From NCBI GenBank assembly GCA_964449775.1, contig CAYVBQ010000006.1:1-64000 (forward strand): a DNA stretch of 64,000 bases. The letters run 5' to 3'. Below, piece after piece: positions 16,156 to 23,604 of the stretch. The stretch is from Fen-1258 sp964449775 (GTDB lineage Bacteria; Bacteroidota; Ignavibacteria; Ignavibacteriales; Melioribacteraceae). The first letter of the stretch is position 1; the number at the start of each line of letters is the position of its first letter. The position numbers were made by a program, and so were the translations under genes. Under the pieces are notes generated by a model, which saw only the letters and a list, made by a program, of their open reading frames with translations, did not search any database and was not told the origin of the DNA.

Positions 16156-18531
16156 ATGTCTAAAACCAAACAGAAAAAAATAGAAGACAAAAGTCAAAGA
16201 CAACCGCAATCAAAAGTAGAACAATATTATCTTTCGTTATCGGGAAAAGATTTTATTTATAAACCAGTTGAAAAGATTCCGGTTATTCAGGTGGATAGTT
16301 TTCCCGAACTGGGTAAACTCACCGCATTACGTTTTATCGAATGGGTAATTGAAAATCAAGATGGTGTAATTTCTCTACCAACCGGCAAAACCCCAGAGCA
16401 TTTTATAAAATGGGTCTCAAAGATTCTTAAGGAATGGGATACTCAACCGATTCAAAGTCTAATTGCGGAGGTTGGTATTAACGCAGCAAAAAAACCAACT
16501 TTGGAACATCTTAGATTTGTGCAGATAGATGAATTTTATCCGATAGATAGCAATCAGCATAACAGTTTTTACTATTACATACAAAATTTTTATTTCCGTT
16601 TGTGGGGTCTAAATCTGAAAAACGCTTTGTTAATGAATATTAATGAAATAGCAACGGCGGAAAATTTGCCTCTTAATGAAATATTCCCCGATCAAAAAGT
16701 TGATCTTTCATTAAGGACGCGCTGGGCGGGCTCTAGATTGGAGCGATTGCAAAAAGAGACTATTGAAATTGTTGACGAGTATTGTTCGAACTATGAAAGA
16801 AGAATAAGAGAGATGGGCGGAATTGGCTTCTTCCTTGGCGGAATTGGTCCTGATGGTCACATCGGTTTTAATGTACAAGGTAGCGATCACTTTTCAACTA
16901 CCAGGTTAATCCAAACAAATTATGAAACACAAGCTGCCGCTGCTGCGGATCTTGGTGGAATTGAGATAGCTCGTAACAGACTTGTTATCACAATTGGACT
17001 TGAAACAATAACAAATAACCAAAACGCAACTGCCATTATTATTGCAGCGGGAGAAGCTAAGGCAAATATTGTTAGAGATTCAATTCAGAATTCATATTCA
17101 AATAAATATCCGGCTACCGCTTTACAGAAACTTAAAAACGCCAGATTCTATTTATCTCACGGAGCCGCAATAAGATTAGGCGAAAGACGTTTTGTTGAAG
17201 CTTCCCTGGAATCGCCTATCAGCGAGCATACTATTGAACGAAGTGTTATTAATCTTGTAGTTGAAAAATCAAAAACCCTTTCTAAATTGAACAAAGAGGA
17301 TTTCAAAGACAACAGCATCACAAATTTAGTATTGAACAGTTTAAAACAAACGCCCGAGCAAATCACAAAACGAATTAACGAAAATATTATAGGCAGGCTT
17401 GAAAAAGGAATGGAGATGATTGAGAATGAAGTACTGCTTCATACAGCTCCTCATCACGATGATATTGAATTAGCATATTTGCCATACATAACTCATCTGG
17501 TAAGAACTCCTTTGAACAAGCACCATTTCTCTTACATGACAAGTGGATTTACAGCAGTAACAAATTCTTTCATGCTTAATATGATGGAAAGCCTGTTAAG
17601 CTTTTTGAATTCGGGAACCTTCTCGAAAAAATTCAGTGAGAATTATTTTAACCGCCAGAATGTTGATGGTAAAAACCGTGACGTAATGCACTTTCTAGAT
17701 GGTGTAGCCGGACATAGCCGAACAATTCAAAATGAGGCATCGGCAAGAAGATTGTTACGTAATATTATGGATGTTTATGAAGAAGAAAGCCTCGTATATA
17801 TTAAAGATAGAGTTAACGAATTGATAAATTATTTTAGAACTCAATATCCCGGAAAAAAAGATATTGCCTATGTCCAAAAACTGAAAGGCATGCAGAGAGA
17901 ATTTGAGAGCGAAGTATTCTGGGGTTATTATGGTCTTAGCGTTGAAGATGTTTCTCATTTACGACTCGGTTTTTATCAAGGTGATATTTTTACTGAAACA
18001 CCTGAGATGGATAGAGATGTACTACCGATTTTTGAATTGATGAAAAAATTAAAGCCAACAATTGTTACAGTTGCCTTTGATCCGGAAGGAAGCGGTCCCG
18101 ATACACATTATAAAGTAATGCAGGCTATTGCTGCGGCATTGGAGCTTTATGAAAAACATTCGGGTAATTCTAATATTAAAATTTGGGGCTATCGAAATGT
18201 TTGGTACCGGTTCCATCCGGCAGAAGCCAATGTTTATGTACCTGTAAGTCTAAACTCGTTTGCAATTCTTGAAAACCAATTCATTAAAAGTTTTAGCTCT
18301 CAAAAGGGCGCGAGCTTTCCAAGCTGGGAATATGATGGACCATTCAACCGGCTTGTACAAAAAATTCAAGTTGAACAGTATAATGTACTGAGAGAATGCT
18401 TAGGGAAAGATTTTTTCTTAAAACATCAGCATCCAAGAATCAGAGCGGCAAAAGGAATTCTATTTCTTAAAGAACTTAGTCTTGAAGAGTTCTACAGCCA
18501 CACAAGAGAATTGAAGAAAGTAACAGAGTAA
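16156..18531 (+). CDS. glucosamine-6-phosphate deaminase-like protein fused to a PIG-L/LmbE deacetylase-like domain
   Basis: 791 residues. The N-terminal NagB-like domain (about 40-370) has SLPTGKTPEHF, the FVQIDEFYP aspartate and GGIGPDGHIGFN with Asp and His of the active site. The position of the E. coli NagB Glu148 (after FN) is Val here (FNVQGSDH). The C-terminal domain (about 430-790) has the PIG-L zinc motif APHHDDIELA and DPEGSGPDTHYKVMQA. Such fusions occur in Bacteroidota. It likely deacetylates and/or deaminates GlcNAc-6-P or GlcN-6-P, feeding fructose-6-phosphate. It lies 101 bp behind the amidase gene and probably belongs to its operon. Cytoplasmic: no signal peptide. Confidence 0.88.
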   Translation: MSKTKQKKIEDKSQRQPQSKVEQYYLSLSGKDFIYKPVEKIPVIQVDSFPELGKLTALRFIEWVIENQDGVISLPTGKTPEHFIKWVSKILKEWDTQPIQSLIAEVGINAAKKPTLEHLRFVQIDEFYPIDSNQHNSFYYYIQNFYFRLWGLNLKNALLMNINEIATAENLPLNEIFPDQKVDLSLRTRWAGSRLERLQKETIEIVDEYCSNYERRIREMGGIGFFLGGIGPDGHIGFNVQGSDHFSTTRLIQTNYETQAAAAADLGGIEIARNRLVITIGLETITNNQNATAIIIAAGEAKANIVRDSIQNSYSNKYPATALQKLKNARFYLSHGAAIRLGERRFVEASLESPISEHTIERSVINLVVEKSKTLSKLNKEDFKDNSITNLVLNSLKQTPEQITKRINENIIGRLEKGMEMIENEVLLHTAPHHDDIELAYLPYITHLVRTPLNKHHFSYMTSGFTAVTNSFMLNMMESLLSFLNSGTFSKKFSENYFNRQNVDGKNRDVMHFLDGVAGHSRTIQNEASARRLLRNIMDVYEEESLVYIKDRVNELINYFRTQYPGKKDIAYVQKLKGMQREFESEVFWGYYGLSVEDVSHLRLGFYQGDIFTETPEMDRDVLPIFELMKKLKPTIVTVAFDPEGSGPDTHYKVMQAIAAALELYEKHSGNSNIKIWGYRNVWYRFHPAEANVYVPVSLNSFAILENQFIKSFSSQKGASFPSWEYDGPFNRLVQKIQVEQYNVLRECLGKDFFLKHQHPRIRAAKGILFLKELSLEEFYSHTRELKKVTE

Positions 18532-18574
18532 TTATTTTTCAAAAATAGGACGCGGATTTATAAAAAAGGAAGAA

Positions 18575-18838
18575 TGTCATACCCGCCCCGAAGGGATCCC
18601 TTTGGGAAATGCTTTAATCGGGCATCCATTTTTTAAATTCCAGCCTGTCTGCCGAGCGTGTTGCACAACTCTTTCTTCGTGCAACTTCGATCCTTCTTCG
18701 TGTAACTTCGTGTAACAAAAAATCCTTTCACGAAGAACCACGAAGGTTTTTTCACGAAGGGACACGAAGTAAATCGTAATTTTTTAGTTCTGCAACACGC
18801 TCTGCCGACAGGCAGGCTAAAAACATGCGGGAATGACA
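18575..18838. repeat. composite nested palindromic repeat element
   Basis: The outer arms are TGTCATACCCGC (18575-18586) and GCGGGAATGACA (18827-18838). Inner arms carry CTGCCGAGCGTGTTGCA and TGCAACACGCTCTGCCGACA. The core holds inverted and direct copies of CTTCGTG/CACGAAG words (CACGAAGAACCACGAAGG, CACGAAGGGACACGAAG). Short open frames in it are by-products of the repeats. It fills the gap between the convergent NagB-fusion and epimerase genes and may terminate both. Confidence 0.8.
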
Positions 18839-18942
18839 ATCGTTTTCTGCTCTTTTGCGTAGCATCAGTTAACTAATCATAACAATCATAAAAACTTGTC
18901 TGCCGAAGACATTATCTGCGTGCCATTCCCGATATAATAATT

Positions 18943-20088
18943 TTAATGAGGCAGAACTTGGGTTAATCCGATTCCGGGATTATCCGTTAATGTAATTTTA
19001 CCATCAATAACTTTTGTCCCAACAAAGGGATCGTTGTTAATAAGAAGATTCCCGTCAAGATCAGCCCATTGTGTTTCCGGTGCTAATTGAGAGACTGCCG
19101 AAATTCCGCACGATGTTTCTGTCATGCAACCTAACATTATTTGCATTCCCAAAGATTTTGCGAGAGTCAACATTTTATGCGCTTCTCTCAAGCCGGTGCA
19201 TTTCATTAGTTTGATATTAATGCCGGAATAAACACCATGAGCTTTTACCACATCCGGAATTCTTTGAACTGATTCATCTCCAAATGTTGGTATCGGACTT
19301 TTTTCTGTCAGCCAAGCCATCTCGTCTATCATAGTTTTGGGCATTGGTTGTTCAACTAACTTTACATTTTTTTCACTTAGCCAGTTAATCATATCCAACG
19401 CAAAGAACTTATCTTTCCAACCCTGATTTACATCTACAATAATTGGTCTATCAGTTACCGAACGGATTGTGTTTATCATTTCTTTATCGTTTTCGCGGCC
19501 CAGTTTTACTTTAAGGATTTTATATTCTTCGGCTTCCTTTACTTTTTGTTTTACGATTTCATTTGTATCAATGCCTATGGTAAAAGAAGTGTACGGTGTT
19601 TTATCTTTATCGAATCCCCATATCTTATGCCATGGCTTGCCTAAAAGTTTTCCAACAAGATCGTGCAGAGCAATATCAACAGACGCTTTTGCTGCCGGAT
19701 TCAGTTCGTCAATCTTATCCACATACTCCAAAATATTTTCTAACTCGAACGGATCTTTGAATTGTGAAAGATCAACCTTAGATAAAAACTTTGTGGCAGA
19801 TTCATGCGATTCGCCTAGATAAGGCGGCATCGAAGCCTCGCCATATCCAATTATCCCATCGTAATCAATTTGTGTAAGAATCACCGGCGTTGTTGTTCTG
19901 GAACTTGTAGCCAAAGTAAAAACATGTTTTAATTCCAGAGTGTAAGGTTTAAATGTTAGTTTCATGTTAGAATTCTTTTTTGTGATGTTAATATTCTTAG
20001 AAAATAAATTTGTGTTAATTCCACCGGTTAATAAAGCTCCGCCAACTAATCCGGTTTTGGTAATAAAGTCTCTACGGTTTTGTTTCAT
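18943..20088 (-). CDS. dipeptide epimerase of the enolase superfamily, with Tat signal
   Basis: 381 residues. A twin-arginine signal is visible at the start (MKQNRRDFITKTGLVGGALL). The enolase-superfamily barrel has the catalytic LKVKLG (K-x-K), metal ligands in VDVNQGW, VEQPM and GDES, and the opposite lysine in NIKLMKC. This layout fits L-Ala-D/L-Glu epimerases and relatives, which convert the murein dipeptide to L-Ala-L-Glu for degradation. The ATG at 20086-20088 overlaps the TAA of the NlpC/P60 gene by one base, with GGGAG inside that gene's end, so translation is coupled. The Tat signal suggests a periplasmic site, unusual for this enzyme. Confidence 0.92.
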   Translation of the reverse strand: MKQNRRDFITKTGLVGGALLTGGINTNLFSKNINITKKNSNMKLTFKPYTLELKHVFTLATSSRTTTPVILTQIDYDGIIGYGEASMPPYLGESHESATKFLSKVDLSQFKDPFELENILEYVDKIDELNPAAKASVDIALHDLVGKLLGKPWHKIWGFDKDKTPYTSFTIGIDTNEIVKQKVKEAEEYKILKVKLGRENDKEMINTIRSVTDRPIIVDVNQGWKDKFFALDMINWLSEKNVKLVEQPMPKTMIDEMAWLTEKSPIPTFGDESVQRIPDVVKAHGVYSGINIKLMKCTGLREAHKMLTLAKSLGMQIMLGCMTETSCGISAVSQLAPETQWADLDGNLLINNDPFVGTKVIDGKITLTDNPGIGLTQVLPH

Positions 20089-21284
20089 TAAAATTCTCCC
20101 AGATAAAACTTGTTCCTCTTTACGGATGTAACTCCGTTTTCATCAACCGAGTCTAAAATTCTTTTTGCACGAATAAAATGTTTGAGTCTATACTCATTGA
20201 AATTGTGCGCACTTCTATCTAATGAGTTTAGTTTTATTCTTCCGGCAGCGTGAATGTATTCATAGTTGCCTATATAAATGCCAACGTGAGTAATTCTTTC
20301 TTTGGTAGAATCGGTTGCATGAAAGCCATAAAATAGAAGATCGCCGGCGCGCAAATTATCAAATCCGTTTTGAGTGTCAACTAAGATGCCGGTATTAACT
20401 TGCTGCGAGGCATCGCGGGCGAGAACAATTCCATTCAAAAAATAAACTGTCTTGGTGAAGCCGCTGCAATCCATTCCTTTTACAGAAGTGCCGCCCCATA
20501 AATAGGGACTACCCATAAACAATTTTGCGGTAGAAATAATATCTGTCCCGGTAGGACTTTTTCTATCAAGCCACGTATCTAAATCTTTGCAATTAGCTTT
20601 TTCAACGAAAGCAGTTCTTCCATCGGGGTATTTTACTTTATAGAAGTTTTGTTCTTCGCCAAGTTTAATAAGAATATTTCCAGCGCATAAATCTGAAACA
20701 TGCAGAGAAGATTCGTCTGCATGAGAATATGAAAATCCAAATTCCTTTGTGTAAATAACTCTCTGTGAGTTCATCCATTCATCAAGCTGTAATTTTGTAA
20801 TGGGAATTACACCATCATCATCAACCCATGCTATGTAATTATCCGGAGTTTGAACGAGATAAAAGCCGGAAAGTTTTTTGAAAATCTTTACAGGTGTTCC
20901 AAGCAGCGCTTGTGTAGCCAATTCCTCCGGGTGATCCGGAGCCGTTCTAATATTTGCGACAGATAAAATTACCAAGCCAAAAATTTTTTCGCCTAAATCT
21001 TTAGAAGGCAGCAAGCTAATTTCATCTTCAAAATTCAGATTTAGTGACTTTAGATTAGCAATCAATTTTTCTTTGGCTTCATGAATATTTGTTTCTCCGG
21101 AAAGAGTAATAATGTTCTCACTATCAATTGCCACAACATTAAAAATGGCAACACGTTTATCGGGGGCGTATTGCTTTTTAATCTCTTCCAAAATTTTGGT
21201 TACCGGATTCAATCTATCTTCCTGAGCATTTACGTGAAAAAATGCTAAAAAAAATGTTAATAAAGTAAATATTTGTTTCTTCAT
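20088..21284 (-). CDS. exported NlpC/P60 (C40) peptidase with SH3-like domains
   Basis: 398 residues with a Sec signal peptide (MKKQIFTLLTFFLAFFHVNAQ). Bacterial SH3-like regions at about 95-245 contain ANIRTAPDHPEELAT, YLVQTPDNYIAWV and YPDGRTAFVE. The NlpC/P60 domain at about 255-380 has the catalytic Cys in MDCSGF, His in THVGIYIG and a polar third residue in YIHAAGRIK. The layout matches YkfC-type gamma-D-glutamyl-L-diamino acid endopeptidases, which act on free murein peptides with an N-terminal L-Ala. It is translationally coupled to the dipeptide epimerase, which would use its product. Confidence 0.93.
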   Translation of the reverse strand: MKKQIFTLLTFFLAFFHVNAQEDRLNPVTKILEEIKKQYAPDKRVAIFNVVAIDSENIITLSGETNIHEAKEKLIANLKSLNLNFEDEISLLPSKDLGEKIFGLVILSVANIRTAPDHPEELATQALLGTPVKIFKKLSGFYLVQTPDNYIAWVDDDGVIPITKLQLDEWMNSQRVIYTKEFGFSYSHADESSLHVSDLCAGNILIKLGEEQNFYKVKYPDGRTAFVEKANCKDLDTWLDRKSPTGTDIISTAKLFMGSPYLWGGTSVKGMDCSGFTKTVYFLNGIVLARDASQQVNTGILVDTQNGFDNLRAGDLLFYGFHATDSTKERITHVGIYIGNYEYIHAAGRIKLNSLDRSAHNFNEYRLKHFIRAKRILDSVDENGVTSVKRNKFYLGEF

Positions 21285-21351
21285 AATACGCTCAAAAATG
21301 GGTTATAAAAACATTTTACTTATTTCACTACATGTTCATTTTCAGTAGTTT

Positions 21352-22620
21352 TTATTTGGCTTCTGTATTTTCATCTTCTTCAAAAGGAATGAAGAAAAGC
21401 GTAGCAAGCCCGGGTATTGCCATTAATAGCACAATAGTAAAAAACATTTGATAGCCGACAGCTTGTTGAATGTAACCGCTAATTAAACCAGGAATCATCA
21501 TTCCCAAAGCCATAATGCCGGTGGATATGGCGAAGAATGTTGTTTTATACTCGCCCTTAGAAATATACATTAAGTAAACCATGAATGCAGTAAAGCCAAA
21601 ACCATAACCAAATTGTTCAATTGCAACTAAGGGAAAAGCTAATCCAATAGGAGGTTGTGCATAAGCCATATATAAATATGCAAAATGTGGCACATTCAAC
21701 GCGAGTGCGAAGAACCAAATACACCTCTTTAATCCATATTTAGAAATAACCCATCCGCCAACAATTCCGCCCAGGATTAAACAAATCACTCCAACTGTTC
21801 CATATACAATTCCGACTTCAGATGTTGATAACCCAAGTCCTCCGGCTGTGTGCTTATCAAGCAGAAATGGAGATGCTAATTTAACAAGCATAGCTTCTCC
21901 GAATCGGTAAAAGAGGATAAACAAAAGTATAGCCCAAATTCTTTTTTGAGAAAAATACTGTGCAAATATTTTTAGATAGTGAGTTCGTTCCTTTGAAGCT
22001 CTGGGCTTATCACTTTCTGAATAAGGCAGTATAAAACGATGGTAAATAAAAACTAAAAGAAAAATACATGAAGATATACCAAATACGATTGTCCAGCTTA
22101 AAGGAATATCATTAAGTGATACTTCGAATTGCCCGGCTAAATAAACTAAAAGTCCAGAACCAAAAATCATTGCTATTCTATAAAAGACAGATCTTATTCC
22201 AACAAAAAAAGCTTGATCTTCTTTATTTAATGCAAGAAGATAAAGCCCATCTGCGGCAATATCGTGAGTGGCAGAGACGAATGCGCCTATTGAAAATGCC
22301 AACAAGGAAACAGTGAAGTAAACAGGAAGATGTAATGTAAACGCAATAAAACCGAGACATCCTGCCATAAACAGTTGTGTATAAATAATCCAATTTCTTT
22401 TAGTAGAAAGATTATCAACTAATGGACCCCAAAACATTTTAATTACCCAAGGCAGATACAGCCAGCTTGTCCAAAACGCAATTTGAGCATTATCAATTCC
22501 CATTTTTTTATAACAGATTACAGATACAGTATTTATCAAAATGTATGGAATGCCCTCCGCAAAATAGAGAGTTGGTATCCAAGCCCAAGGATTTCTACTT
22601 GTCGGTTTTTGATTGCCCAT
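21352..22620 (-). CDS. AmpG-like MFS transporter (muropeptide permease type)
   Basis: 422 residues with about 12 hydrophobic segments; start fixed by CTGGAGAAATTTTAATG. AmpG-type motifs are FAEGIPYILINTVSVICYKK near the N-terminus, LYLPWVIKMFWGPLVDN in loop 2-3 and GAFVSATHDIAADGLYL. It probably carries muropeptides or GlcNAc-MurNAc sugars across the inner membrane by proton symport. Its position between the sugar kinase gene (45 bp) and the NlpC/P60 gene (67 bp) supports this role. Confidence 0.9.
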   Translation of the reverse strand: MGNQKPTSRNPWAWIPTLYFAEGIPYILINTVSVICYKKMGIDNAQIAFWTSWLYLPWVIKMFWGPLVDNLSTKRNWIIYTQLFMAGCLGFIAFTLHLPVYFTVSLLAFSIGAFVSATHDIAADGLYLLALNKEDQAFFVGIRSVFYRIAMIFGSGLLVYLAGQFEVSLNDIPLSWTIVFGISSCIFLLVFIYHRFILPYSESDKPRASKERTHYLKIFAQYFSQKRIWAILLFILFYRFGEAMLVKLASPFLLDKHTAGGLGLSTSEVGIVYGTVGVICLILGGIVGGWVISKYGLKRCIWFFALALNVPHFAYLYMAYAQPPIGLAFPLVAIEQFGYGFGFTAFMVYLMYISKGEYKTTFFAISTGIMALGMMIPGLISGYIQQAVGYQMFFTIVLLMAIPGLATLFFIPFEEDENTEAK

Positions 22621-22665
22621 TAAAATTTCTCCAGGAATAATTCAATAAAGTATTTTGAGATACTA

Positions 22666-23583
22666 TTATAACATAGATTTAGCCATGAAAGCTGCTCCAA
22701 TTTCCGGAGAGTTTTCTGCTGACACAATTTTTACTTTTGGTAAATGAAGCTCTATTTTATTCTTAAACATTGCGGAATAAAAATTTTCTGTTGCTATTGT
22801 TCCACCAATTAAACATAGTTTTAATGTTTCCTCCCCGATCATATTAAATATCGATTTGACATGAAGTAAAAGCTCATTCGATTCTTCTTCTAAAATGTTA
22901 TTTGCTATTTTATCTCCATTCAGAGCTGCTTCAATTACTTTTGGAGCGAAAGAGGCAACATCAAAATTATTTCGATACACTTCAGTAATTAATTGAGAAG
23001 AATCTGCTATTCCGAAATCGCGTAATAAAAGTTCAGTTAATAAAGTTTTGCCGCCTCTTCCATCAAATTCTTTAGCTACTCGATTCAATCCACGTCGGCC
23101 AAGTGTATTCCCGCTGCCTTCATCACCAATTAATTTTCCAAAACCACCTACGCGGTGTATTTGGTTGTTTTCATCCCTTCCAAAAATTATAGAACCGGTT
23201 CCAGCAATTAACAAAGAACCTGGCTCGCCAGAAAAAGCTCCCTCGAGAGCAATCCGTGCATCACTGTCTACATTAAACGATCTGAAGGAATAACCTTTTG
23301 ACTGAGCGTAAAGATTAAAATCATTTTTCAATTTCTCTGCGTCACTCTGTCTTCCGGCACCTGTTGTGCCAATAAATATCGAAGCAATTTCATCAGACGA
23401 TATCTTTAAGTGATTCATCGCTTCAAGAATGAGGGCTAGAATGGTTTCGGAAACCGCTTGAGTCCCTATCAAAAGAAAATTTGACGGGCCCCCTTTACAT
23501 TCATACAAAGGATTTAAATCAAAATCAGTCACCACACATTTTGTTTTTGTACCACCGCCGTCCAAACCGATTAAATATTTCAT
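22666..23583 (-). CDS. BadF/BadG-type amino-sugar kinase (MurNAc/GlcNAc kinase)
   Basis: 305 residues from MKYLIGLDGGGTKTK (ATG 23583, AAGG five bases upstream; a GTG at 23589 is less likely). ASKHA-fold kinase motifs: phosphate-1 DGGGTKTK, phosphate-2 IAGTGSIIFGR, GDEGSG and a C-terminal LIGGTIA. The family includes N-acetylglucosamine kinases and MurK, which phosphorylates MurNAc and GlcNAc at C6. Given MurQ at 10819-11742 and AmpG-like next door, MurNAc is a likely substrate, but sequence alone does not separate the two. Cytoplasmic. It lies 21 bp behind the amidase gene in the operon. Confidence 0.9.
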   Translation of the reverse strand: MKYLIGLDGGGTKTKCVVTDFDLNPLYECKGGPSNFLLIGTQAVSETILALILEAMNHLKISSDEIASIFIGTTGAGRQSDAEKLKNDFNLYAQSKGYSFRSFNVDSDARIALEGAFSGEPGSLLIAGTGSIIFGRDENNQIHRVGGFGKLIGDEGSGNTLGRRGLNRVAKEFDGRGGKTLLTELLLRDFGIADSSQLITEVYRNNFDVASFAPKVIEAALNGDKIANNILEEESNELLLHVKSIFNMIGEETLKLCLIGGTIATENFYSAMFKNKIELHLPKVKIVSAENSPEIGAAFMAKSML

Positions 23584-23604
23584 TTCCACCTTGTGTTATT
23601 CAGA

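Noticed and set aside
18577..18839. Two overlapping minus-strand frames of 62 and 68 codons
   Set aside because: They are translations of the CTTCGTG/CACGAAG repeats and have no protein-like character.
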